Below are positions 10,072 through 19,397 of a stretch of DNA of 64,000 nt, piece after piece. The notes beneath the pieces were generated by a model that saw only the letters and a list, made by a program, of their open reading frames with translations, was not told where the DNA came from and made no database searches. The position numbers and the translations under genes are program-made. Position 1 is the first letter of the stretch. Each line of letters starts with the position of its first letter. Source of the DNA: Pleionea sp. CnH1-48 (GTDB lineage: Bacteria; Pseudomonadota; Gammaproteobacteria; Enterobacterales; Kangiellaceae); contig NZ_JAMXSB010000009.1 in assembly GCF_024124665.1 (NCBI RefSeq), forward strand, positions 124,001 to 188,000. Reading direction: 5' to 3'.

Positions 10072-10122
10072 TTCGTGATATCGTACATGCAGTGTGTTTA
10101 CTCTATTTCTGGTCGTCGAGGC

Positions 10123-10365
10123 ATGAATCGCTATCAAAAAGCGTGGCAAAGATTTATTTTTCAACCGAAACGTCGCTTTAAACAAATGCTCATTGGCACG
10201 GGGATTTTTTTTGTTGGCGTTGTCATAGTGTACCTTGCTGCGGGGTGGGAAAGTCAGTGGGTGTTTTATGGGGGAGCTGTATTGATGGTGGCTGGTGTCA
10301 TTGTTGCGGCCCCTGGATATCTGGGGATTCTTTTATGGCGTTTAATTGGCAAGCGTAATCGTTAG
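10123..10365 (+). CDS. Small membrane protein of unknown function
   Basis: 80 residues from the ATG at 10123, which I prefer over an upstream in-frame GTG at 10075. The protein starts with a basic, aromatic stretch (MNRYQKAWQRFIFQPKRRF) and has two hydrophobic segments at about residues 20-38 and 45-70. Both are long enough to cross the membrane, so both ends should be cytoplasmic. It lies just after the HDOD gene on the same strand and may be cotranscribed. I do not recognise a family. Confidence 0.65.
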   Translation: MNRYQKAWQRFIFQPKRRFKQMLIGTGIFFVGVVIVYLAAGWESQWVFYGGAVLMVAGVIVAAPGYLGILLWRLIGKRNR

Positions 10366-10415
10366 AGGCTGTTGCTCTTTGACTACGGTTCTATTGTGAC
10401 TGAGAGGAGATCACA

Positions 10416-11303
10416 GTGCAGGTTCTGGTTACTGGTGGTACGGGGTTTGTTGGTCGTGCGCTGATCGAGATTTTAAAGCAGCAGCACGAGGTCATAGTAT
10501 TGACTCGTGATTTGTTGCATGCGCAACGTTTATTTACTGACGAAATTAAGTGCGTTAGTGATTATCGCAAATTAGATGCCTCACAAATTAATGCTGTGAT
10601 CAATCTGGCGGGAGCTCCCATCGCTGACAAACGTTGGTCAGCTAAACGTGTTGAGGAGCTACGTGGTTCTCGTATTCAGCTAACGCGAGAACTCGCTAAC
10701 TGGTTAAAGTTTAATAAAGCGGAACTAGAAGTTTTCCTATCTGCATCGGCGGTGGGCTTTTATGGTCGGCAAGGGCATCGATTTGTTGATGAACAAACCA
10801 CTCCCGTAGATGAATTTACCCATCAGCTTTGTAATGACTGGGAAAAAGAAGCGCTTTTAACTGAGGCCTTTTGTCGCCGAGTATGCTGCATGAGGTTTGG
10901 GCTGGTGGTTGGTGCGGATGGCGGTTTTCTACAAAAGATGTTACTGCCATTTAAGTTGGGGCTTGGGGGCCGTTTAGGGAATGGCGAGCAGTACATGAGC
11001 TGGGTGCATCTCTCCGATGTGGTTAAAACAATGATTTTTTTATTGGAGCATCCAACCTGTCAGGGAGTATTTAATGTGACAGCACCTCATCCGGTAACCA
11101 ATACGGAGTTTACTCAGACGCTTGCGAAGGTATTAAATCGTCCTGCATTTTGCCATGTGCCAGCCTTTGTATTGCAAACGGCATTAGGAGAGATGAGTGA
11201 TTTGTTGTTGACTGGCCAACGTGTCATTCCAGAACGTCTTAAGCAGGCTGGGTTTGAATTTGAATACGAAGATTTAGAGAAGGCACTACGTGAAGTGATA
11301 TAA
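10416..11303 (+). CDS. TIGR01777 family epimerase/oxidoreductase (YfcH-like)
   Basis: 295 residues with an N-terminal Rossmann motif VTGGTGFVGRALIE typical of extended short-chain dehydrogenases. The C-terminal DUF1731-type segment (about 245-292) has the characteristic GEMSDLLLTGQRVIPERL. The start is a GTG preceded by GAGAGGAG. Members are found in most gammaproteobacteria and in plants (cell-division-associated GC1/SulA-like), but the bacterial reaction is not established. It converges with nfuA, with 60 bp and no clear terminator between. Confidence 0.93.
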   Translation: MQVLVTGGTGFVGRALIEILKQQHEVIVLTRDLLHAQRLFTDEIKCVSDYRKLDASQINAVINLAGAPIADKRWSAKRVEELRGSRIQLTRELANWLKFNKAELEVFLSASAVGFYGRQGHRFVDEQTTPVDEFTHQLCNDWEKEALLTEAFCRRVCCMRFGLVVGADGGFLQKMLLPFKLGLGGRLGNGEQYMSWVHLSDVVKTMIFLLEHPTCQGVFNVTAPHPVTNTEFTQTLAKVLNRPAFCHVPAFVLQTALGEMSDLLLTGQRVIPERLKQAGFEFEYEDLEKALREVI

Positions 11304-11363
11304 AGCAGCAGTCGTATGACTGATGCCTTATATCTGGGATATTCAATGGAGGAACAGCTGGCT

Positions 11364-11942
11364 TTAGTAGTAAGGGTTTTCACCCTCAGTGTGTTCTGTG
11401 ATATCTCTAACCCCTTGTACTTCAGGCACTTTTTCTTTCAAGGTTGTTTCGATACCTTCTTTCAAAGTCACATCGACCATTCCGCAACCCTGACAACCGC
11501 CACCAAACTGCAAAACGACAATGCCGTCTTCAGTAAACTCAACCAAAGAGACCTGACCGCCATGGTTGGCAAGCTGAGGATTGATTTCTGCTTCTAGAAA
11601 GTACTGAATTCGTTCAGTGACTGGTGCATCATCAGCTACTTTTTTTACCTTAGCGTTGGGCGCTTTTAACGTTAGTTGGCCGCCCATTTGCTCTGTTTTG
11701 TAATCAATGAGAGCGTCTTCCAGATAAGGAGCCGACTCTGCATCGATAAACGTGGAGAACCCTTCGAATGAAAACTCCATATCGTTTTCTTCTACCGCAT
11801 CCTGTGGGCAGTAAGAAACACCACACTCTGCATTAGGGGTGCCTGGATTAACAACGAATACACGGATATTAACGCCGTCGTCGTCTTGAGTGGATAATAA
11901 CTTGCGAAAGTGCGCTTGAGCTTCTTCTGTGATGGTGATCAT
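11364..11942 (-). CDS. nfuA: Fe-S cluster biogenesis/carrier protein NfuA
   Basis: 192 residues, the usual NfuA length. The N-terminal domain (about 1-95) is a degenerate A-type carrier domain. The C-terminal NifU domain holds the cluster-binding CxxC in [11 protein letters not shown] at Cys150 and Cys153. NfuA accepts 4Fe-4S clusters from the scaffold and passes them to client enzymes, especially under oxidative stress or iron shortage. A likely client in this window is biotin synthase. In many relatives nfuA is next to bioH and comF; here those genes are 20 kb or more away. Confidence 0.97.
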   Translation of the reverse strand: MITITEEAQAHFRKLLSTQDDDGVNIRVFVVNPGTPNAECGVSYCPQDAVEENDMEFSFEGFSTFIDAESAPYLEDALIDYKTEQMGGQLTLKAPNAKVKKVADDAPVTERIQYFLEAEINPQLANHGGQVSLVEFTEDGIVVLQFGGGCQGCGMVDVTLKEGIETTLKEKVPEVQGVRDITEHTEGENPYY

Positions 11943-12208
11943 GGATGATTGGTGGTAAATCTTACAAACAATGGCCGGATTTTAGCATGTTCGCTGCCAG
12001 CTGCGTACATAAGCTTTAAATATTTGGTCATAGCGGGTACTTATAGAGTGTTTTTGAGCGTTGTTTTTGGTCCAATTTGGCTGGCTCTTATTACACGCGA
12101 CTCAATGGCAAACGCCTGAATCTTATGCATTTAAACTGAAAATCGCTTGCGTATAGGGTGAAGGTTCTCTATGTTGAGGGCAAAAGTCTTTGTTAAATAA
12201 ATATCCTT

Positions 12209-14752
12209 ATGAAATTAATTATCCATGCCTTTTGTTTGCTGTTTTCTGTGGTCGCTTTAGCGAAAACAGAGTTGAGCTACTACTTTGATGAGTCGATTCA
12301 GTTTGACCCAGAGGTGCCGACCCCTGAGTCGGTCCTTGGTTATCAAGTAGGAGACTGGCACGTGCGACCAGAGCAAATATCCGAATATATGTATGCTCTG
12401 GCATCAACATCAAAGCGGGTCCAGGTTGAAGAGATGGGCCGTAGCTGGGAACAGCGCCCTTTATTACTGGTCAGTTTTAGCTCGGCGAGCAATATTGAGA
12501 ATCTGGATGCTATCAAAACTCGTCATCAGAATATCCTAAAGCGTGATAACAAAGGCCCGGGTGTGGTCTGGATGGGGTATAGCGTTCATGGTAATGAAGC
12601 CAGTGGAGCTAACGCGGCGTTATTACTGGCTTATTATCTGGCAGCGGCGCAAGGCGAAAAAGTTGAGCGTTTGCTTGATAATATGGTGATTCTGATGGAC
12701 CCCGTGCTCAATCCCGATGGGCTATCAAGATTCGCCTCGTGGGTGAATCAGCACAAAAGCACCCAGACAGTCGCCGACCCTCGAGATCTTGAGCATAACG
12801 AAGTCTGGCCTGGCGGTCGCACCAATCACTATTGGTTTGATCTCAATCGAGACTGGTTGTTAGCTCAGCACCCTGAGTCTGCTGCTCGCCTTAAATGGTT
12901 TCATCAATGGAAGCCTCTGGTGTTGACTGATTTTCATGAGATGGGAACTCATTCGACTTATTTCTTTCAGCCTGGTGTGCCTGAGCGTACTAATCCCATT
13001 ACACCCCAGCAAAATATCGACCTAACGAAAACCATTGCAACCTATCATGCGAAAACCTTGGATAAGCTAGGTTCCAGTTATTATACCCAGGAAAACTTCG
13101 ATGACTTTTATTATGGCAAAGGTTCAACCTATCCTGATGTGAACGGCGCTATAGGGATTTTGTTTGAGCAAGCCAGTGCTCGTGGACATCGACAAGAGTC
13201 TCCTAATGGTGATGTGACGTTTCCGTTTGCTATCAGAAATCAATTGTCGACGTCTTTCTCTACCCTGGATGCCGCTCTGGAGCAAAAACAGGCACTGCTG
13301 AAATATCAGCAGGACTTTTATAAAAAAGCACAAAGGGAAGCTCGAAAGTCTGATATTAAAGCTTATGTCTATGATGCCGATGGTGATGAGACTCGATTAA
13401 AAGCATTTAACGACATACTGGCAAAACACCAGATTCGTTTTTATCAACTTGGTCGTGATCTAACTATTGATGACCACAAGTTTAGCAAACTGAAAGCGTA
13501 TATTGTGCCGACGCAACAGCCTCAGTACCGATTGATTCGAGCATTGTTTGAAACCCAAACCAAATTTAAAGATAACACTTTTTATGATGTATCGAGCTGG
13601 ACGTTACCCTTAGCCTTTAATCTGGATTATCGTGCTGTCGATAGTGGTGACTTCAGTGAACGTTTGCTCACCAAAATTGGCCATCAAGTGACTAAGGCGA
13701 AGACCCTAGAAATTAATGACGAGTCGATTGCCGTAGCTCTGGATTGGACGGATTCGGCAGCGGCGACGGTGGCTTATAAATTGCTCGACAAAGGTATCAA
13801 AATTAAAGTGGCGACCAAGCCCAGTCAGATGCGCACCCTTTCTGGAGAAGTTGCTTTTAAACCAGGTACTCTTTTTGTCATGTTGTCTCATCAGCCTTTT
13901 GGTAAAGAGGAGCTGGTAAATCAAATTAATGATTTGCTACAAGATACATCGATTAAAGCTCATCAAGTGATTGCTGGTCTGGCTGTGAGTGGCATTGACC
14001 TGGGCAGCCCTTCAATGAGGCCGCTTACATTACCTCGCCCTTTGATGGTTGTAGGAGAGGGGGTTAACGGTTATGAAGCGGGTGAAGTTTGGCATTTGAT
14101 GGATCAGTCTTTAGAGATACCCATGGTTCGCGTTAAAGCAAAACAATTACCCAAAATGGATATGAGCCGTTTTACTCATCTGATTTTGGTGTCTGGACGT
14201 TACACATGGAAAGAAAAAGAAGCAGAAAAAATCCACCAGTGGGTTAAAGGCGGTGGACATTTAATTGCTAGTCGACAGGCGGGGCGTTGGTTGTCAAAAC
14301 AGTCCTGGAGTTCTATCAAACGGCAGAAAAATGATGAAGTGCAAGACATTGAGCGCATGGACTACGCTAAGCGCGCTCAATATAGAGCCGAAAAAATCAT
14401 CGGCGGAGCTATCTTTTCGTGGGATGTTGATATTTCCCACCCACTGGCCTTTGGACTTGAGCGCCGTCAGTTGCCCGTTTTTCGACGTGGCACTGATGTT
14501 TACAGTGTCGATAAACAGCCTTTTGCACAAGTGGCTCGTTATCCAGAAGCGCCTCTGTTAAGTGGTTATGCGTCGTTAGATAATCAACAAAGAATTGGTG
14601 ACACCGTCGGTATGGTAGCTTTGCGAAAAGGCAGCGGTAGTGTGGTGCTTTTTGCTGATAACTTAAACTTCCGCGGTTTTTGGCAAGGCAGTCGCCGTTT
14701 GTTTGTTAACAGCTTGTTCTTCTCTGATAGTTATTGGTCATCAGCGAATTAA
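12209..14752 (+). CDS. Secreted M14-family zinc carboxypeptidase-like metallopeptidase
   Basis: 847 residues with a signal peptide at 1-18 (hydrophobic core, AlaLeuAla before Lys). Zinc ligands are visible as HGNE (His127, Glu130) and a later His in TDFHEMGTHS. A Glu in LFEQASARGHRQ fits the catalytic glutamate of M14 peptidases. PVLNPDGL is also typical. After the ~350-residue catalytic domain, a long C-terminal region includes a glutamine-amidotransferase-like section (LILVSGRYTWKEKEAEKIHQ). It precedes a second exported metalloprotease by 40 bp, so both probably act on extracellular protein or peptide. An operon is likely. Confidence 0.9.
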   Translation: MKLIIHAFCLLFSVVALAKTELSYYFDESIQFDPEVPTPESVLGYQVGDWHVRPEQISEYMYALASTSKRVQVEEMGRSWEQRPLLLVSFSSASNIENLDAIKTRHQNILKRDNKGPGVVWMGYSVHGNEASGANAALLLAYYLAAAQGEKVERLLDNMVILMDPVLNPDGLSRFASWVNQHKSTQTVADPRDLEHNEVWPGGRTNHYWFDLNRDWLLAQHPESAARLKWFHQWKPLVLTDFHEMGTHSTYFFQPGVPERTNPITPQQNIDLTKTIATYHAKTLDKLGSSYYTQENFDDFYYGKGSTYPDVNGAIGILFEQASARGHRQESPNGDVTFPFAIRNQLSTSFSTLDAALEQKQALLKYQQDFYKKAQREARKSDIKAYVYDADGDETRLKAFNDILAKHQIRFYQLGRDLTIDDHKFSKLKAYIVPTQQPQYRLIRALFETQTKFKDNTFYDVSSWTLPLAFNLDYRAVDSGDFSERLLTKIGHQVTKAKTLEINDESIAVALDWTDSAAATVAYKLLDKGIKIKVATKPSQMRTLSGEVAFKPGTLFVMLSHQPFGKEELVNQINDLLQDTSIKAHQVIAGLAVSGIDLGSPSMRPLTLPRPLMVVGEGVNGYEAGEVWHLMDQSLEIPMVRVKAKQLPKMDMSRFTHLILVSGRYTWKEKEAEKIHQWVKGGGHLIASRQAGRWLSKQSWSSIKRQKNDEVQDIERMDYAKRAQYRAEKIIGGAIFSWDVDISHPLAFGLERRQLPVFRRGTDVYSVDKQPFAQVARYPEAPLLSGYASLDNQQRIGDTVGMVALRKGSGSVVLFADNLNFRGFWQGSRRLFVNSLFFSDSYWSSAN

Positions 14753-14792
14753 TTGTGGTTTTTAGAAAAGTAGAAAAATAAAAGAGGATGCT

Positions 14793-17198
14793 ATGAAGCG
14801 GGCTTGGATTTATTTGGGGTTACTATTGCTTGCTGTTTCTTGTGTCGATGCTAAATCGTTAAAGAAAGCAACGCAGGGGATGCAAAAAAAAGAAGGCTTT
14901 TTTGATGTTTATTATCATCAAAAGCAAGCTAAGGTTTATCTGTTGGTTGATCTAGAACAGGACTTTATTTATGTAAATGGATTGCCTTATGGATTAGGTT
15001 CCAACGATATTGGCCTGGATCGAGGGAGACTGGGTGAACCACGCATTGTGAACTTTCGTCGCGTCGGTCCCAGAGTATTTTTAGTACAAAAAAATATGCA
15101 ATATCGAGCTGACTCAAGTAATGCGTCAGAAGTTCGCTCTGTAACGGAAGCTTTCGCTGAATCTACACTGGCTGGTTTTGACCTGGTTGCAGAGAGTGGT
15201 GACAAGGCTCTTATCGATGTAACAGCCTTTTTGTTGTCTGATCTTGCGGGTGTCAGTCGCCAACTGAGTCGTCGTGAGCAAGGGCGTTTCTCTGTTGATT
15301 CTGGACGCTCCGCACTGGATCCCAATGTTCTTAAGTCGTTCCCTGATAATACAGAGCTACAATCGATTCTTACCTTTACTGGCAACAATCCTGGCCAATA
15401 TGTTAGACAGGTTGCTCCCGATCCTTATTCATTCTCTTTGCGTCAAAGAGTCTCGTTTATTCGATTGCCAGATGATAATTATCAACGTCGTGTTTACCAC
15501 CCTCGCTCAGGATTTTGGACTCACGATTATAAGAACTATGCAGCGCCATTAACCCAGTCGCAAACGGTTAAGTTGATACAGCGTCATCGTCTAGAAAAGA
15601 AATTTCCTGACCAAGCAAAAAGCGAAGCGATTAAACCCATTGTTTATTACGTTGACAATGGTGTACCGGAGCCCGTGCGCAGTGCATTAGTAGAAGGCGC
15701 TTTATGGTGGAATCAGGCGTTTGAAGCCGCCGGATTTGATAATGCGTTTCAGGTTAAAATTTTGCCAGAAGACGCTGATCCTCTGGATGTTCGTTACAAT
15801 GTGATTCAATGGGTACATCGTGCTACCCGTGGGTGGTCTTATGGCGCGTCGATTGCTGATCCTCGTAGTGGCGAAATTATTAAAGGTCATGTCACCTTAG
15901 GATCTTTACGAGTGCGTCAGGACTTGTTGATTGCTCAAGGGTTAACGGCACCTTTTGCCGAGTCTAATCCTGCCCAGTCGCAACAGTTGCAAATGGCTTT
16001 GAATCGCATTAAACAACTCTCAGCCCATGAAGTTGGGCACACATTAGGTATTGCTCATAACTTTGCTGCCAGTGCCGATGGGCGACAGTCGGTGATGGAT
16101 TATCCGCATCCGTTGTATGAAATAAAAGACGATGCGATTCAGTTAACGAATGCTTATGCGACTGGAATGGGAGAATGGGATAAGCTGGTTGTGAAGTATG
16201 GTTATAGCGAGTTTGCTTCGGGTACCGATGAAGAGCAAGCGTTACTGGCGATCATTAAGGAAGCTGAAACTAAGCAACTGCATTTTATCAGTGATCCTGA
16301 TGCCCGCCCTCAAGGTGGCTTGCATGCCGAGGCTCATTTGTGGGATAACGGTCGTGATCCGGTTCAAGAACTTGAACGCCTTATGACAGTACGGCAATTA
16401 GCTCTTAGTCAATTTAATCAAAATGTTATTCCTGATGGTACGCCTTTCTCACAGATTGAAGAGGTGTTGGTGCCTATTTATAACTTGCACCGTTATCAAG
16501 TTGAAGCCGCTGTTAAACAGGTAGCGGGCCATCATTATCAATATGCAGTAAAGGGCCAAGATACATTTATTCAGCATCCTGTTGAGGCCAAACAGCAGGC
16601 AGCCGCTATTGAAGCTCTGTTAAAAACTTTGCAGCCTGACGTTTTGTTACTACCATCGTCATTGATTGATTTAATTCCCCCAAAAGCTTATGGCTACGAG
16701 AAAACTCGCGAAAGCTTCAAAGGAGCGACAGGATTGTTATTTGATCCTTTATCAGCAGCAGAAGCCAGTGCAGAGCATACTTTAAGTTTATTATTAAATG
16801 CCAAGCGCCTTTCGCGTTTGAGTCAGCAACATGCTAGAAACGACGAGTATCCGTCGCTAAGTGTGTTGCTTAATCAACTTTCTTCACAGCTGATTAAAAG
16901 TAAAGCCGCTGATGAGCCTCAGCAGCAGATCCAGATGCGTATTGCTGTTCGTTATCTGACGCATCTGTTGGCATTGATTCAAAATAATCAAGCGCCTATT
17001 GAAGTTTCGTCGGCTGCGACAAAAGAAGTGTTTCAAAATCGAAAGTGGTTAAAGCGCAAAATTGATCGCGCTCGTTCCAGCGATGAAATGCTTGGATATT
17101 ATCTGGTGTTACAATCCATGTTGGACACTCAACATGCAGAAATACCTTATCCAATGAAAGCGCGCCCGCTGCCTCCAGGATCGCCTATTGGTAACTAG
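14793..17198 (+). CDS. Exported zinc-dependent metalloprotease (DUF4953/DUF5117 type)
   Basis: 801 residues. An N-terminal signal (about residues 1-20) ends in AVSCVDA, which is either a Sec cleavage site or a poor lipobox. The zinc motif HEVGHTLGIAH near residue 413 is the extended HExxHxxGxxH pattern. VMDYPHP follows, with the Met expected below the zinc site. The domain order, an N-terminal DUF5117-like part, then protease, then a helical C-terminal part, matches large periplasmic or extracellular proteases of marine bacteria. The ribosome site AGAGGA precedes the ATG by six bases. It is paired with the M14 peptidase upstream. Confidence 0.9.
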   Translation: MKRAWIYLGLLLLAVSCVDAKSLKKATQGMQKKEGFFDVYYHQKQAKVYLLVDLEQDFIYVNGLPYGLGSNDIGLDRGRLGEPRIVNFRRVGPRVFLVQKNMQYRADSSNASEVRSVTEAFAESTLAGFDLVAESGDKALIDVTAFLLSDLAGVSRQLSRREQGRFSVDSGRSALDPNVLKSFPDNTELQSILTFTGNNPGQYVRQVAPDPYSFSLRQRVSFIRLPDDNYQRRVYHPRSGFWTHDYKNYAAPLTQSQTVKLIQRHRLEKKFPDQAKSEAIKPIVYYVDNGVPEPVRSALVEGALWWNQAFEAAGFDNAFQVKILPEDADPLDVRYNVIQWVHRATRGWSYGASIADPRSGEIIKGHVTLGSLRVRQDLLIAQGLTAPFAESNPAQSQQLQMALNRIKQLSAHEVGHTLGIAHNFAASADGRQSVMDYPHPLYEIKDDAIQLTNAYATGMGEWDKLVVKYGYSEFASGTDEEQALLAIIKEAETKQLHFISDPDARPQGGLHAEAHLWDNGRDPVQELERLMTVRQLALSQFNQNVIPDGTPFSQIEEVLVPIYNLHRYQVEAAVKQVAGHHYQYAVKGQDTFIQHPVEAKQQAAAIEALLKTLQPDVLLLPSSLIDLIPPKAYGYEKTRESFKGATGLLFDPLSAAEASAEHTLSLLLNAKRLSRLSQQHARNDEYPSLSVLLNQLSSQLIKSKAADEPQQQIQMRIAVRYLTHLLALIQNNQAPIEVSSAATKEVFQNRKWLKRKIDRARSSDEMLGYYLVLQSMLDTQHAEIPYPMKARPLPPGSPIGN

Positions 17199-17297
17199 GT
17201 GCTTATTTTAGAGGCTGAGATTGTCGATGAAAGAATAACAGCCTCTGGTACAACTTGGACGTAATAAAAAATTATTATAGGTGACTGTATTTTTAGC

Positions 17298-17325
17298 TGA
17301 GGGGTAATCTTCTGATTACCCCTCA
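17298..17325. other. Perfect 12-bp stem-loop without a T run
   Basis: TGAGGGGTAATC and GATTACCCCTCA flank a TTCT loop. The stem is perfect and GC-rich enough to fold in RNA. There is no T run on either side, so it is not a standard rho-independent terminator. It lies 30 bp upstream of the first PH-domain gene and 100 bp after the metalloprotease gene. Confidence 0.7.
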
Positions 17326-17355
17326 TAGGATCGACTGTTTGATAAGAGAATTATA

Positions 17356-17853
17356 ATGTTGTTTCAAGACTCTTCAATGCTGTCTCTAGCGGATAACGCA
17401 AAAACATACTTTCGTATTTTGGCGTCAATCACATTTGGGATTCTGGTTCTGGGATTAATCGTAGCAGCTATTATTTTGCTGTTAGTCAACCAGATATGGC
17501 CTGATCTCTGGATAGTATTAGCTGCTTTGGCCGCAATGGCATTGTGGGGATACTTACAGATTGTCTACTTACCATCTCGTCGTTATGAAACCACCCGCTG
17601 GCGTTTTGACGAACAAGGTATGCATATTGTACGTGGCATTTTTTGGCGCAAGCAACATGCGGTGCCTCGTAGTCGCGTTCAACATATTGATGTGGCTCAA
17701 GGACCATTGCAACGACAGTATGGTATTTCAACACTGGTTATTCATACTGCAGGAACCCTGGATGCCTCTGTTTCATTAGTGGGGTTGAGTTTTGAAACCG
17801 CTGTTGAAATTCGCGATGATTTGTTGCAGCAGGAAGTCGCCGATGGTGTCTGA
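17356..17853 (+). CDS. PH (bPH2/DUF304) domain membrane protein, YdbS-like
   Basis: 165 residues with two membrane helices (about 22-45 and 50-68), followed by a bacterial PH-like domain. The PH strands include RWRFDEQGMHIVRGIFWRK and the conserved VPRSRVQHIDVAQGPLQRQYG. Proteins of this kind are encoded next to a larger multi-PH partner, as here. In Bacillus the pair is called ydbS-ydbT, and the molecular function is poorly known. The 3' end overlaps the partner start by 11 bp, which suggests translational coupling. Confidence 0.88.
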   Translation: MLFQDSSMLSLADNAKTYFRILASITFGILVLGLIVAAIILLLVNQIWPDLWIVLAALAAMALWGYLQIVYLPSRRYETTRWRFDEQGMHIVRGIFWRKQHAVPRSRVQHIDVAQGPLQRQYGISTLVIHTAGTLDASVSLVGLSFETAVEIRDDLLQQEVADGV

Positions 17854-19381
17854 TGTTGAAAGCTCTGTAGAGTCTCCTTCTGAACAGGTGATTGAGCGAC
17901 AGCTTCATCCTATGTCGTGGCTGTTTTCTGTTGCTCGTAATATCAAAGCGTTTATTTTTCCTCTTGTAATTGCCTTGGTCGCTGGAGGAGACAAGTATCA
18001 AATTTATGCTGCCTGGCTAGTTATCCCTGGTATTGCTATCTCTTTGCTGCAAAACTGGGTTTATCGATACATTTTGGATGTTAATGAAATCATTGTTCGT
18101 GAAGGCATTCTATTTAAAAATGTTCGCCATGTGCCTTACGAAAAAATTCAAAATCTTAATCTTATTCGTAATCCTATACATCGATTACTCAATGTTGCTC
18201 AGGTTGAACTGGAGTCTGCCAGTGGTGGCAAGCCAGAAGCTGTGATTCGTGTAATATCGATGAAACGCATTGATGAGTTGCAGGCTAAGTTGAATAGTGC
18301 CGCAAAGCAAGATATCGACTCATCGCTTGATAACACTGTTGATGAAGAAGTACCCGAAGAAGCTTCTAAGTCTTCGAGTATATTGTCACTGGAGCTTCTT
18401 GAGCTTGTTAAGATGGGGATTATTTCGAATAAAGGCATGGTTGTCGTCGCTGCCTTTATGGGGATTTTTTACCAGATGCCTAACATTGAGAATAAGGCAA
18501 AAGAACTGTTGCGCAACAGTGAGCTTTTTTCTCAATTGAGTTTACAGGGCAATGATCCTTTATCTATCGCCATGCTGGTGTTGGGTGGCGCAGTATGTTT
18601 TTTAATTTTTATTCGAATACTTTCTATCGCATTTGCGATAGTGACATACTACGGCTTCAAGCTTGTCGAAAAAGACAATAAGTTAGTCGCTTCCTATGGT
18701 CTGTTAACTCATATTAACGCAACACTGCCTGCTCAAAAAATTCAGTTGTTGACGGTTCGTGAAACTTTATTGCATCGATGGTTCAAACGCAGTGCTGTTC
18801 GAGTTGAGACGGCGGGCGGCGGTTCCAGTGAGCAAGGTGCAACCACTCGGCTGGTCTGGCTGGCACCGATTATTCCTTCTGCCTCGATTGATGATTTTTT
18901 ACATCAGGTTCAACCGGATGTTGATACTCATGTTGAGCAGTGGCTCAAAGCGGACTTTGGTGGATGGTTGCGTATGACACGGGTACGCAGTTTCTGGTTA
19001 ACCTTGATAACCTTGCCTTTAAGTTATTGGTTGTCTTCTTACTTTCTGCTGTTGTTCTTGATGTTACCACTGATAGTTATTCATGCTCGTCGCTATGTGG
19101 CATCGATTCGTTATGGTTTTTCATCCAATGCTATTGTGTATATGAGTGGCTGGCTGATTAAACAAAAAACCATCGTACCTTTTCATAAAATGCAATCGGT
19201 GAGTCTTGAGCAATCCTTTTTTGATAAACGAACCAATATGGCATCGATAGTTGCAGACAATGCGGGATTGGAGATTATGCGTCATCATATTGATATTCCA
19301 TTTTTGCCACAGCAACAGGCTCGTGAATCGTTTGATTTTTTGTATGAAGAAATTTGCCATACCGAGTATCGATGGAAATAG
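17843..19381 (+). CDS. Large multi-PH (DUF304) domain membrane protein, YdbT-like
   Basis: 512 residues from the ATG at 17843, chosen because AGGAAG sits seven bases upstream. An earlier in-frame start would run deep into the preceding gene. Three PH-like units are spaced through the protein. Conserved pieces are VRHVPYEKIQNLNLIRNPIH, then NATLPAQKIQLLTVRETLLH, and finally KTIVPFHKMQSVSLEQSFF. Each unit is separated by a pair of membrane helices. The partner is the upstream YdbS-like protein. The same strand continues into the HDAC-like gene 16 bp later. Confidence 0.87.
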   Translation: MVSDVESSVESPSEQVIERQLHPMSWLFSVARNIKAFIFPLVIALVAGGDKYQIYAAWLVIPGIAISLLQNWVYRYILDVNEIIVREGILFKNVRHVPYEKIQNLNLIRNPIHRLLNVAQVELESASGGKPEAVIRVISMKRIDELQAKLNSAAKQDIDSSLDNTVDEEVPEEASKSSSILSLELLELVKMGIISNKGMVVVAAFMGIFYQMPNIENKAKELLRNSELFSQLSLQGNDPLSIAMLVLGGAVCFLIFIRILSIAFAIVTYYGFKLVEKDNKLVASYGLLTHINATLPAQKIQLLTVRETLLHRWFKRSAVRVETAGGGSSEQGATTRLVWLAPIIPSASIDDFLHQVQPDVDTHVEQWLKADFGGWLRMTRVRSFWLTLITLPLSYWLSSYFLLLFLMLPLIVIHARRYVASIRYGFSSNAIVYMSGWLIKQKTIVPFHKMQSVSLEQSFFDKRTNMASIVADNAGLEIMRHHIDIPFLPQQQARESFDFLYEEICHTEYRWK

Positions 19382-19397
19382 TGCAGAGTAGACTTCA

